From Bradyrhizobium lablabi (GTDB taxonomy: Bacteria > Pseudomonadota > Alphaproteobacteria > Rhizobiales > Xanthobacteraceae), in assembly GCF_018131005.1 (NCBI RefSeq), contig NZ_JAFCJK010000004.1, positions 558,001 through 622,000 on the forward strand: DNA of 64,000 bases. Direction: 5' to 3'. The translations under genes and the position numbers were made by a program. The notes beneath the pieces were generated by a model, which ran no database searches, had not been told where the DNA came from, and was given only the letters and a program-made list of their open reading frames with translations. Shown here one piece after another: positions 8,519 through 16,721 of the stretch. Numbering within the stretch: position 1 is the stretch's first letter; each line of letters opens with the position of its first letter.

Positions 8519-10264
8519 GTGACGGAGCAGCGGGTTCAAAGGCGATTGGCTGCGATCTTGGCCGCCGACGTGGTTGGTTATTCCGCGCTCATGGAACGCG
8601 CGGAGGAAGCCACCTACGCCGAGTTCGAACGGCTGAAGCGAGAATTGATCGAGCCGAGCCTCTCCCGCCACGAAGGACGACTCATCAAGACAACGGGTGA
8701 TGGCGCGCTGGCCGAGTTCGCGAGTCCCTTAGCGGCCACGAGATGCGCGGTCGAGATACAGGATCATCTCGCCTCTGGCAGCAGTCCCCTGACGTTGCGC
8801 GTCGGGCTCAACCTTGGTGACGTTATCGTTGGACAAGACGGTGACCTCTTCGGCGACGGGATCAACATTGCCGTCCGACTGGAAGGGATCGCCGATCCGG
8901 GCGGCATCCTGATGTCCGAGAAGGTCTTCGGCGAAGTCGAAGGCAAGCTCGACATTGGCTTCGAGGACCGGGGCGAACAGCAGCTCAAGAACATCTCCAA
9001 GCCGGTCCGCGCTTTTGCTGTACGCGCGGGAGAGCATGGCGCACTGATCGATGGGCTAAGTGCGGCCCCGCCACTCCCGGACAAACCCTCTATCGCCGTG
9101 CTGCCGTTCGAGAACATGAGCGGCGACCCCGAGCAGGAATATTTCGCGGACGGAATGGTCGAGGAGATCATCACCGCGCTCTCGCGGTTCAAATGGCTGT
9201 TCGTGATCGCCCGCAATTCGAGTTTCACCTTCAAGGGCCGAGCCGTCGATATCAAGGAGGTCGGGCGCAGGCTTGGTGTCCGTTACGTCCTTGAGGGATC
9301 TGTACGTAAGGCGGCGGGGAGAGTTCGCATCACCGGGCAGTTGATCGATGCGATTACAGGGGCGCACATTTGGGCGGACAGGTTCGAGCGCGAGCTGACC
9401 GACGTTTTCGCGCTGCAAGACGAAGTAACGGTCGCCGTCGTCGCGGCCATTCAGCCCAAGCTGCTTCAAACAGAGATTGCAATCGCGACGCGGCGGCGAC
9501 CCGAGGATCTCACCGCTTATGATTTGTATCTCCGCGCCTTGCCGCAGTTTTACCTAACAACCCGCGAAGGTTTCGCCGAGGCGATCAGGCTGGCTCATCG
9601 CGCCTTGGAGCTGGATCCTCGGTTCGGCGCGGTCGCGGCTCTGGCAGGCGCCTGTCACACCATTAACGTCACTATGGGCTATGCGAGTGACCCGCAATTC
9701 GACCGCAACGAGGCAATTCGGCTTCTCCGCCTCGCCTTGAGCATCGACGATGGTGATCCTGACACGTTAGCAATGGCTGCCATGATCTCGGCGTTCATGG
9801 TCGGCGACAGTGAAAGCGAGCTCGAAATGGCCGACCGGGCGGTTGCGCTCAACCCCAATTCATATTTGGCATGGCGCGGCAGAGGCTGGGTCTATGAAAT
9901 TGCGGGGCAGCCGGAGGAAGCGGTTCAAAGCTTCGAGCGTGCCATTCGTGTGAGCCCGGTAGACCCGACGCTACACACAACGTTTGTTGGGATGGGGATG
10001 GCCCTTATCGAGCTTCGTCGCTTCGACGAGGCCATCGTCGCGGGCAAGAAAGCCCAGCATCAGACCCCCTCCTATGCAGGAGCTTACCGCTGCCTCGCGT
10101 CCGCGTTCGCCCATCTTGGGCGCGGCGATGAGGCGCGAGAGGCGGCCGCGCGCGTGCTTGAGACCGATCCCTCCTTTACGATATCTGCGATGATCGCCCG
10201 GAGCAGGCAGGCAAAGGCGAAGCTGTGGATTGAGGGTCTTCACAAAGCAGGGCTGCCCGAATAG
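8519..10264 (+). CDS. Class III adenylate/guanylate cyclase with TolB-like and TPR domains
   Basis: Multidomain regulator of 581 residues. The N-terminal cyclase domain (about residues 8-170) shows the two metal aspartates in LAADVVGYSALM and KTTGDGALAEF and the ILMSEKVF loop. The central TolB/CadC-like domain (about 190-320) starts IAVLPFENMSGDPEQEYFADG and ends TGAHIWADRFERELTD. The C-terminal 260 residues carry tetratricopeptide-like repeats (SYLAWRGRGWVYEIAG, GAYRCLASAFAHLGRGDEA). The expected role is cyclic nucleotide synthesis linked to protein-protein sensing. This architecture is repeated many times in Bradyrhizobium. GTG 8519 is preferred because the domain begins at once (TEQRVQRRLAAILAADVVG) and GGAGGGC lies upstream. 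Confidence 0.87.
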   Translation: MTEQRVQRRLAAILAADVVGYSALMERAEEATYAEFERLKRELIEPSLSRHEGRLIKTTGDGALAEFASPLAATRCAVEIQDHLASGSSPLTLRVGLNLGDVIVGQDGDLFGDGINIAVRLEGIADPGGILMSEKVFGEVEGKLDIGFEDRGEQQLKNISKPVRAFAVRAGEHGALIDGLSAAPPLPDKPSIAVLPFENMSGDPEQEYFADGMVEEIITALSRFKWLFVIARNSSFTFKGRAVDIKEVGRRLGVRYVLEGSVRKAAGRVRITGQLIDAITGAHIWADRFERELTDVFALQDEVTVAVVAAIQPKLLQTEIAIATRRRPEDLTAYDLYLRALPQFYLTTREGFAEAIRLAHRALELDPRFGAVAALAGACHTINVTMGYASDPQFDRNEAIRLLRLALSIDDGDPDTLAMAAMISAFMVGDSESELEMADRAVALNPNSYLAWRGRGWVYEIAGQPEEAVQSFERAIRVSPVDPTLHTTFVGMGMALIELRRFDEAIVAGKKAQHQTPSYAGAYRCLASAFAHLGRGDEAREAAARVLETDPSFTISAMIARSRQAKAKLWIEGLHKAGLPE

Positions 10265-10328
10265 CTCGACCGCATCGGTCATGATTTGCGCTCCGGTCAG
10301 ACGGGCCGGCCGGGACAAGCCCGGCGCT

Positions 10329-10365
10329 GGGGGCGGGGCGGGGGCGCCGGGGCGCTGTTGGGGGG
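10329..10365 (+). other. G-run tract with G-quadruplex potential
   Basis: Five runs of four to six guanines on the plus strand within 37 bases (10329-33, 10335-38, 10340-44, 10349-52, 10360-65) with loops of 1, 1, 4 and 7 bases. It lies 63-99 bases upstream of the amidohydrolase start, in an otherwise featureless gap. The short loops fit a parallel G-quadruplex in DNA or in the 5' leader RNA. No function is shown by the sequence alone. Confidence 0.45.
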
Positions 10366-10427
10366 ACCGCCCCTTGCGTGCTACACAGAGTTGTGAGCGT
10401 TCCAACATTTGAAGCCAGAGAAGTCCC

Positions 10428-11600
10428 ATGCCCATCGTCAATCGCGTCGCCGATCTGCAACCCCATATCCAGGCCTGGCGCCGCAGCATCCATGAAAACC
10501 CCGAATTGCTCTACGATGTGCACCGCACTGCATCATTCGTGGCGGACCGTTTGAGGGAGTTCGGCTGCGACGAGGTGGCGACCGGCCTCGGCAAGACCGG
10601 GGTGGTCGGCGTCATCAAGGGCAAGAAGGGGCCTGCCAAGGGCGACCTCAAGGTGATCGGCCTGCGCGCCGACATGGACGCGCTGCCGATCGAGGAGCAG
10701 ACCAATCTGCCCTATGCCTCCAAGACCCCCGGCAAGATGCACGCCTGCGGCCATGATGGCCACACCGCGATGCTGCTCGGCGCCGCGCGCTATCTCGCCG
10801 AGACCCGCAATTTCGCCGGCGATGCCGTCGTGATCTTCCAGCCGGCCGAGGAGGGCGGCGCGGGTGCTGCCGCCATGATCAAGGACGGGCTGATGGAGCG
10901 CTTCGGCATCGAACAGGTCTATGGCATGCACAATGGCCCGGGCATCCCGATCGGCTCGTTTGCGATCCGCACCGGCCCGATCATGGCCGCGACCGATGCG
11001 ATCGATATCAAGATCGAAGGCCTCGGCGGTCATGCCGCGCGGCCGCATAAATGCATCGACTCGGTGCTGGTCGGCGCGCAGCTCATCACCGCGCTGCAAC
11101 AGATCGTGTCGCGCACGATCGATCCGCTCGATTCCGCCGTGATCTCGATGTGCGAATTCCATGCCGGCAACGCCCGCAACGTGATTCCGCAAACCGCGGA
11201 ATTGCACGGCACAGTGCGCACGCTCACCAGGGAGGTCCGCGATCTCGTCGAAAAACGCGTTCGCGAGGTGGTCGAGGGCATCGCAAAGGTCACCGGCGCG
11301 AAGATCGACCTCAATTACGAGCGCGGCTATCCCGTCACCGTCAACCACGGCACGCAGACCGAGTTCGCGAGCCGTGTCGCCAGGGAAGTCGCCGGCGAGG
11401 CCAACGTCCACGAGATGCCGCCGCTGATGGGCGCGGAAGACTTCGCCTACATGCTCGAGGCGCGGCCCGGTGCCTTCATCTTCTGCGGCAATGGCGACAG
11501 CGCCGGCCTGCATCATCCCGCCTACAATTTCAACGACGAGGCGATCGTCCACGGCACGTCCTACTGGATCAAGCTGGTGGAGAACTCGCTGGCGGCGTGA
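10428..11600 (+). CDS. M20D amidohydrolase (hippurate hydrolase / IAA-amino acid hydrolase-like)
   Basis: Zinc- or manganese-dependent amidase of 390 residues that removes an acyl group from an amino acid or related amide. All metal-site motifs are present: LRADMDALPIEEQT (about residue 82), MHACGHDGHTAMLLGAA (about 104), FQPAEEGGAGAAAMI (about 141), HAARPHKCIDSV for the dimerisation domain (about 204) and MGAEDFAYMLE near the C-terminus (about 334). ATG 10428 begins the typical N-terminus (MPIVNRVADLQPHIQAWRR). It is monocistronic and followed by a palindromic repeat and a shared terminator. Exact substrate unassigned. Confidence 0.93.
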   Translation: MPIVNRVADLQPHIQAWRRSIHENPELLYDVHRTASFVADRLREFGCDEVATGLGKTGVVGVIKGKKGPAKGDLKVIGLRADMDALPIEEQTNLPYASKTPGKMHACGHDGHTAMLLGAARYLAETRNFAGDAVVIFQPAEEGGAGAAAMIKDGLMERFGIEQVYGMHNGPGIPIGSFAIRTGPIMAATDAIDIKIEGLGGHAARPHKCIDSVLVGAQLITALQQIVSRTIDPLDSAVISMCEFHAGNARNVIPQTAELHGTVRTLTREVRDLVEKRVREVVEGIAKVTGAKIDLNYERGYPVTVNHGTQTEFASRVAREVAGEANVHEMPPLMGAEDFAYMLEARPGAFIFCGNGDSAGLHHPAYNFNDEAIVHGTSYWIKLVENSLAA

Positions 11601-11611
11601 CGGCCTGAGCA

Positions 11612-11714
11612 GTCATTGCGAGCGAAGCGAAGCAATCCATCCTTCCGCGCATACTGCTCGATGGATTGCTTCGTCGCTTCAGCGCAAATTTTGTCGCGAG
11701 CTTCTCGCAATGAC
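11612..11714. repeat. Palindromic repeat, Bradyrhizobium-type
   Basis: Outer arms GTCATTGCGAG (11612-11622) and CTCGCAATGAC (11704-11714) enclose inner arms CGAAGCAATCCAT (11628-11640) and ATGGATTGCTTCG (11661-11673), both perfect inverted repeats. From memory this is one of the interspersed palindromic repeats common between genes in Bradyrhizobium. A related outer arm recurs at 24347-24403 in this window. Confidence 0.75.
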
Positions 11715-11734
11715 GGACACCATCATTCGAAGCA

Positions 11735-11762
11735 AAAGGCCCGCACTACGGCGCGGGCCTTT
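11735..11762. terminator. Bidirectional intrinsic terminator
   Basis: A perfect 10-bp stem, AAAGGCCCGC (11735-11744) and GCGGGCCTTT (11753-11762), with an 8-base loop. It sits between the converging amidohydrolase and phosphate transporter genes. The A tract on one side and T tract on the other allow it to work in both directions. Confidence 0.8.
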
Positions 11763-11788
11763 CAATTTGGGCCGCTGCGCCTTCCTGA

Positions 11789-13417
11789 TCAGAACAGCCG
11801 CGCGAAGATCACATAGAGCGAGCCCGAGATCAGGATCGCTGCGGGAAGCGTCAGGACCCAGGCCATCACCAAGTTTCTGATTGTGGCAACCTGCAAGCCG
11901 GAGCCGTTGGCAGCCATCGCGCCGGCGACGCCGGACGACAGCACGTGAGTGGTCGACACGGGCAGGCCGAACGTGTCGGCGGCGAAAATCGTGCCGGCAG
12001 CGACGAGTTCTGCGGACGCACCCTGCGCGTAGGTCAGGTGAGTCTTGCCGATCTTCTCGCCGACAGTGATGACGATGCGCTTCCAGCCGACCATGGTGCC
12101 AAGGCCGAGGGCGATCGCGACCGCGACCTTCACCCAGGTCGGGATGAATTTGGTCGCGCTGTCGAGCGAGGCCTTGTAGGCGGTGAGGATAGCGATGTCT
12201 TCCTTGCTGAGGTCGCTCTCCTTGTCCTTCATCAGGAAGCGGATCGCTTCCGAGGCCAGGTACATGTCGTTGCGGGTGTTGCCGACGGCTTCCGCCGGTA
12301 CCTTGTTGAGCGAACCGTACCTCTGCACCTGATCGGCGATGTCCCTCACCAGCACCGATAGTGACGGAAAGGTGCCTTCGGTGATTTGGTGCAACGAAAT
12401 GTACTGCGTCACCGCTGGTCGGGGATCGCCGATGATGCTGTGGCCGGCGCCCTTGGCCGCGATGACCCTGGAGGCCGCCTCCGAGGTCTTCTGGAATTGC
12501 GCCACCTGGGATTCCGGCAGCGAGCGGTTGAGTGCGTAGGCCGTCGGCACGGTGCCGATCAGGATCAGCATGATGAGGCCCATGCCCTTCTGGCCGTCGT
12601 TCGAGCCGTGCGCGAAGCTGACGCCGGTGCAGGTCAGCACCAACAGGCCGCGGATCCAGAGCGGCGGCGGCTTGTGGCCTTCCGGCGCGGCGTAAAGCGC
12701 AGGGTTCTTGATGACGGTCTTGAGCAGCAACAGCAGTAGCGCGGCGCAGACGAAGCCGACCAGCGGCGACAGCAACAGTGCGTAGCCGATCTCGGTGGCC
12801 TTGCTCCAGTCCACCCCCGAGGTGCCGTCGCGGCCGCGCATCAGCGCATTGGCGACGCCGACGCCGATGATCGAGCCGATCAGCGTATGCGAGGAGGAGG
12901 CCGGCAAGCCGAAATACCAGGTGCCCAGATTCCAGATGATCGCGGCAATCAAGAGCGCGAACACCATTGCGAAGCCGGCGCTGGAGCCGACCTGCAGGAT
13001 CAATTCCACCGGCAGGAGCGAGACGATGCCGAACGCCACCGCGCCGCTCGAAGTCAATACGCCGAGGAAGTTGAACAGGCCGGACCACATCACGGCCGCT
13101 TCCGCCGGCAGCGAGTGGGTGTAGATCACGGTCGCGACCGCGTTCGCGGTGTCGTGGAAGCCGTTCACGAACTCGAAGCCGAGCGCGATCAGCAGCGCGA
13201 CAAACAGCAGAATGTAGGGCACCAAAGTCGTGACCTTGGTGCCGGTCGCGTCGATGTCCGAATAGATGCTGTAGGCGACATACAGCAATCCGGCGGCAAG
13301 GACGCCGAAGAACATGATCATCGTGAGGGGATTGAAGCCCTTGTCGAGATTGGGCCGCGACGCTGGCTGTATCGGCACTCCGTCGGATATCGATGAATTG
13401 ACTGCAATATCGGTCAT
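11789..13417 (-). CDS. Inorganic phosphate transporter, Pit family
   Basis: Inner-membrane low-affinity phosphate/metal-phosphate symporter of 542 residues. PF01384-type duplicated signatures are visible: EFVNGFHDTANAVATVIYT in the N-terminal half, with ASSSHTLIGSIIGVG, and FAHGSNDGQKGMG with LPVSTTHVLSSGVAGAM in the C-terminal half. A soluble loop of about 130 residues separates the halves, as in long Pit variants. The start MTDIAVNSSISDG at 13417 was chosen over a TTG 7 codons upstream because GAGGGG lies 7 bases before it. No adjacent phoU-like (DUF47) gene is seen. Its 3' end meets the shared terminator. Confidence 0.93.
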   Translation of the reverse strand: MTDIAVNSSISDGVPIQPASRPNLDKGFNPLTMIMFFGVLAAGLLYVAYSIYSDIDATGTKVTTLVPYILLFVALLIALGFEFVNGFHDTANAVATVIYTHSLPAEAAVMWSGLFNFLGVLTSSGAVAFGIVSLLPVELILQVGSSAGFAMVFALLIAAIIWNLGTWYFGLPASSSHTLIGSIIGVGVANALMRGRDGTSGVDWSKATEIGYALLLSPLVGFVCAALLLLLLKTVIKNPALYAAPEGHKPPPLWIRGLLVLTCTGVSFAHGSNDGQKGMGLIMLILIGTVPTAYALNRSLPESQVAQFQKTSEAASRVIAAKGAGHSIIGDPRPAVTQYISLHQITEGTFPSLSVLVRDIADQVQRYGSLNKVPAEAVGNTRNDMYLASEAIRFLMKDKESDLSKEDIAILTAYKASLDSATKFIPTWVKVAVAIALGLGTMVGWKRIVITVGEKIGKTHLTYAQGASAELVAAGTIFAADTFGLPVSTTHVLSSGVAGAMAANGSGLQVATIRNLVMAWVLTLPAAILISGSLYVIFARLF

Positions 13418-13680
13418 TCTGACGCCCCTCGTCTGCAATGAGAGGGTTAATTTGACCGAGGGACTTGAAGGTTAGATGACAAGGTAATGCCGCCCGGCTT
13501 GCGGCAACCAGGAAATGACAGCGCGCTGCGTGATGCCTCGTGATGGCTCCGATTGGAATCTTTCTAGTGTCGTTCCCGCAGCAGCGGCGCCACGGCAGAT
13601 GTGCTGTCCGTGATGCAGCATCTCGCGTCGCGGGGAATTGTCATTGCTGTTGTCGGGAAGCAACGACGTGGAGGTCGCAC

Positions 13681-13712
13681 GCTGCGCGGCCGGGGCTAGC
13701 GAACCGCGCAGC
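13681..13712. repeat. GC-rich hairpin between pit and udgX
   Basis: A perfect 9-bp inverted repeat, GCTGCGCGG (13681-13689) and CCGCGCAGC (13704-13712), within the 437-base gap between the phosphate transporter start and the udgX stop. It has no T tract, so it is not an obvious terminator. I see no gene in the rest of this gap. Confidence 0.4.
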
Positions 13713-13728
13713 GCGCTGACCTCAGGTA

Positions 13729-13749
13729 CGTCATGGCGTGAACATGACG
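13729..13749. promoter_or_regulatory. 7-7-7 inverted repeat, possible operator
   Basis: CGTCATG (13729-13735) and CATGACG (13743-13749) form a perfect 7-bp inverted repeat with a 7-base spacer. It is not the CTGTCAT direct repeat expected of a Pho box, so phosphate control of the nearby transporter is not supported. It lies about 310 bases upstream of that gene. Confidence 0.25.
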
Positions 13750-13854
13750 CCCAATAGCTATGAAGAATGCGACTGTATCACACGTCAATTAAGGGTTGTA
13801 GGCATTTCTCAACGCATTCAACCGCTTCACGCCAATGTGGGGTTCGCGGGGAAC

Positions 13855-15300
13855 TCAGGCGGCGTTTGCCGATTGACCAAGCAACGCAGCGGCGATCTTC
13901 AGATCGTCCACGAAGTGGCGGTATTCGCGTGCCTTGGCGTCTGCATCCGGAAGTCGCAGCAGATAGGACGGATGCACGGTGACGAGCACCTTGGTTCCGT
14001 CGTGATCGATCAGGCGGCCGCGGTTCCGGTTGATCGGTGTGACCTTTCCGAGCACGCTTTGCGCGGCGGTGGCGCCCAGCGCCACCACGAGTTCCGGCTC
14101 GATGGCGGCGAGTTCGCGCTCATACCAGGGACGGCAGGCGCGGATCTCAGGCGTGCTCGGCTTCTGGTGCAGCCGGACCTTGCCTCGCGGCACGAATTTG
14201 AAATGCTTTACCGCGTTGGTGACATAGACCTTGCGGCGGTCGATGCCGGCCTCTTCCAGCGCGCGATCAAGCATCTGCCCGGCGGGCCCGACGAAGGGGT
14301 GGCCCGCGATGTCTTCCTTGTCGCCGGGCTGTTCGCCGACCATCATGATGGATGCCGTTTGCGGACCTTCGCCGAACACGGTCTGGGTCGCGTTCTTCCA
14401 CAGCGGGCAGGCGCGGCAATCGGCGGCTTGTTCGCGTAAGGCGGCGATGGTGTCGTGCGCTTGCTTAGGGGCCATCGGCGTATCCTGGCGCTTCTGCGGC
14501 TTGTGCGGTTCGGTCGCCTCGTTTGCGATCATGGCGCTGGTGGAGCGCTCCGCGCTCTCGATCAGCGGTTTAATCATCGAGGCCTCAGGCAGGTTCCTCC
14601 AGTATTTTCGCGGCATCTCGGTCTGCATCGCTTTCACCTTCAGCCGGGCCGGATTGAAGATCGAGGCGTAATAGCGCCGCCAGGTCTCCTCGAGCCGGTC
14701 CTCGCCCGGCGCTTCGGATTTTGCAACTCCAGGCGTGATCGTAATTTCGTGGCCATCCCAATGCGCGCAAACATCCGGGGTGAGAATCGACCACGGCATG
14801 TCGGCAAAGCGACTGGCGAAGAAGGGAGCCGCGAGCTCGACGATATGATGCTCCGGCTCGAACCAGGCCACGAAGTAGCTCTTCTGCTCGCGGCCGACTT
14901 CGCGGAAGCGGACGAAGGCATGCATCTTGTGCTCGTCGCGATGCACCGCACGGGCCATCGCGCTGACCGCGGCGACGTCGGGATCGGTTGCGGCATTGAG
15001 CAGCCCGTGATGGCTGCGCAGCCGCCACAACAGGCGATAGAGCAGGGCGAAGCGCTCGGGATTGCGGTGCAGGATCGCGGCCTTTGCCAGCTCGACGAAT
15101 TTGGCTGACACGTTGAAGGTGCCCTCGGCCGCTTCAGGCAAATTGTCCTCCGCCGCGAATAATTCCGGCTCTCCGCCACGCACCGTCCACGTCACGTCAG
15201 CGGGCTTCACCTCGTTCTGTGCGAGCCGCCGCGCCGCTTTGCGCCAGCCATCGAAATCAGTCTCGCTGTCGAGGGTGATGGTGTGCATGTTGGTGTGCAT
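13855..15300 (-). CDS. UdgX-type uracil-DNA glycosylase fused to DUF4130 domain
   Basis: DNA repair protein of 481 residues. The N-terminal half (about residues 1-270) matches the DUF4130/TIGR03915-type domain that accompanies UdgX. The C-terminal half (about 285-475) is a family 4-like uracil glycosylase with an Fe-S cluster: CRACPLW, MVGEQPGDKEDIAGHPFVGPA near residue 317, TNAVKHFKF, and HPSYLLRLPD. UdgX binds uracil in DNA covalently through a histidine in the KRRIH loop. Here the loop reads GKVRLHQKP (His about 378), keeping K, R and H but with two substitutions. It lies 15 bases downstream of the radical SAM gene in the same direction, so they form one unit under the LexA box at 16634. 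Confidence 0.9.
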   Translation of the reverse strand: MHTNMHTITLDSETDFDGWRKAARRLAQNEVKPADVTWTVRGGEPELFAAEDNLPEAAEGTFNVSAKFVELAKAAILHRNPERFALLYRLLWRLRSHHGLLNAATDPDVAAVSAMARAVHRDEHKMHAFVRFREVGREQKSYFVAWFEPEHHIVELAAPFFASRFADMPWSILTPDVCAHWDGHEITITPGVAKSEAPGEDRLEETWRRYYASIFNPARLKVKAMQTEMPRKYWRNLPEASMIKPLIESAERSTSAMIANEATEPHKPQKRQDTPMAPKQAHDTIAALREQAADCRACPLWKNATQTVFGEGPQTASIMMVGEQPGDKEDIAGHPFVGPAGQMLDRALEEAGIDRRKVYVTNAVKHFKFVPRGKVRLHQKPSTPEIRACRPWYERELAAIEPELVVALGATAAQSVLGKVTPINRNRGRLIDHDGTKVLVTVHPSYLLRLPDADAKAREYRHFVDDLKIAAALLGQSANAA

Positions 15301-15315
15301 GAGAGGTTAGTGTAA

Positions 15316-16551
15316 TCAGAACCCGAACCCGAGCTGCGTCGCCTTCGGCTTGAAGCGTTCCACCAATCCAGCCTCGTCGAGCAGGCGCGCCGATGGGCGA
15401 TGATCACTGAGAACGATAAACGGCAGCGCCTTGTTCCTGGGGATATGCAGCCGCGTCAGATCCGCGATGCGGATCGAACTGACACGGCGGGTTGCGATGA
15501 TGCGCTCGATCGCCTTGCGACCGAAGCCAGGCACGCGCAAGAGCTCCTCGCGGCTCGCCCGGTTCACATCGAGCGGGAAGCGGTCGCGGTGGCGCAGCGC
15601 CCAGGCGAGCTTCGGGTCGATGTCGAGCGGCAGCATGCCGCTCCCATGTCCCTCGACGATCTCGCCGACGTCGAAACCGTAGAACCGCATCAGCCAGTCG
15701 GCCTGGTAGAGCCGGTGCTCGCGGACGAGCGGTGGCGCAATCAGCGGCAGGGCGCGGCTCGCGTCGGGGATCGGGCTGAAGGCGGAGTAGTAGACGCGCT
15801 TGAGCCTGTATGCGCCATAGAGATTGGCGCTGGTGGCAAGGATCGTCCTGTCGTTGGCACTATCGGCGCCGACGATCATTTGTGTGCTCTGGCCCGCCGG
15901 CGCGAAGCGTGGAGGCTTTGTCTTCGTTGCTGCCTTCTCTTGCGCCTCGTCCAGCTTCAGCCGCAACCGGCCCATGGTGCGGCGGATCGCGCGCGCGTCC
16001 TTCTCCGGCGCCAGTCTGGCGAGGCTGTTCTCCTCGGGCATCTCGATGTTGATGGAGAGGCGGTCGGCATATTTGCCGGCCTCCGCGATCAGCGCGTCGT
16101 CGGCCTCCGGAATGGTCTTGAGATGGATGTAGCCGCGGAAGTGATGCTCCTCGCGCAGCTTGCGGGCGACTGAAACCACCTGCTCCATGGTGTAATCCGC
16201 GCTGCGGATAATGCCGGAGGAGAGAAAGAGGCCTTCGATGTAATTGCGTCGGTAGAAATCGAGTGTCAGCTTCACCACCTCGTCGATGGTGAAACGGGCG
16301 CGCGGCACGTTCGAGGAGGCGCGGTTGACGCAATAGAGGCAATCGTAATTGCAGGCATTGGTCAGCAGCACCTTCAACAGCGAGATGCAGCGGCCGTCCG
16401 GCGCGTAGGAATGGCAGATGCCCATGCCGGGGGCGGTCGAGCCGAGGCCCTTGCCGTCGCGGGAATCCCGCTGCTCGGTGCCCGAGGAGGCGCAGGAGGC
16501 GTCGTATTTCGCGGCGTCCGCCAGGATCGCCAGCTTGCGTTGCACGTCCAT
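15316..16551 (-). CDS. Radical SAM protein linked to UdgX (putative DNA modification/repair)
   Basis: A 411-residue protein of the TIGR03916-type family that co-occurs with UdgX. The [4Fe-4S]/SAM motif is TNACNYDCLYC (Cys 67, 71, 74). Downstream are barrel segments such as GLFLSSGIIRSADYTMEQV and RLSINIEMPEE. The C-terminus holds a helix-hairpin-helix DNA-binding unit (DVNRASREELLRVPGFGRKA). Reaction unknown; lesion reversal or base modification has been proposed for the family. ATG 16551 has AGGAG 9 bases upstream, which rules out the longer frame to 16650. It is divergent from imuA across a LexA box. Confidence 0.92.
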   Translation of the reverse strand: MDVQRKLAILADAAKYDASCASSGTEQRDSRDGKGLGSTAPGMGICHSYAPDGRCISLLKVLLTNACNYDCLYCVNRASSNVPRARFTIDEVVKLTLDFYRRNYIEGLFLSSGIIRSADYTMEQVVSVARKLREEHHFRGYIHLKTIPEADDALIAEAGKYADRLSINIEMPEENSLARLAPEKDARAIRRTMGRLRLKLDEAQEKAATKTKPPRFAPAGQSTQMIVGADSANDRTILATSANLYGAYRLKRVYYSAFSPIPDASRALPLIAPPLVREHRLYQADWLMRFYGFDVGEIVEGHGSGMLPLDIDPKLAWALRHRDRFPLDVNRASREELLRVPGFGRKAIERIIATRRVSSIRIADLTRLHIPRNKALPFIVLSDHRPSARLLDEAGLVERFKPKATQLGFGF

Positions 16552-16601
16552 CCCTGAATCTCCTTGATTCTGCTGATGAATCGGAAAAATCGTCAATCCG
16601 A

Positions 16602-16630
16602 TTGACTCCTCCGGCCCGGTTAGCTTTATA
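16602..16630 (+). promoter_or_regulatory. Candidate sigma-70 promoter of imuA-imuB-dnaE2
   Basis: TTGACT (16602-16607) and TTTATA (16625-16630) are separated by exactly 17 bases. The LexA box begins 4 bases after the -10 element, so bound LexA would cover the transcription start. This is inferred from consensus resemblance only. Confidence 0.55.
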
Positions 16631-16633
16631 TTA

Positions 16634-16648
16634 GAACATATCATGAAC
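16634..16648. promoter_or_regulatory. LexA box (alphaproteobacterial type)
   Basis: GAAC-N7-GAAC (16634-16637 and 16645-16648), equal to the GTTC-N7-GTTC SOS operator of alphaproteobacteria read on the other strand. It lies in the 170-base gap between the radical SAM gene start (16551) and the imuA start (16722), near the middle, so one site can repress both directions. Confidence 0.85.
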
Positions 16649-16721
16649 AAATGAGCCAGTATCTGGTTCTCTGTTCAGCACCAGTGACGGCTTCAAATCT
16701 CTCTTGGAAGGAGCGGCGCAT

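Noticed and set aside
16664..16676. GTTC-N3-GTTC beside imuA as a second LexA box
   Set aside because: The spacing is 3 instead of 7 bases, so it does not fit the operator.
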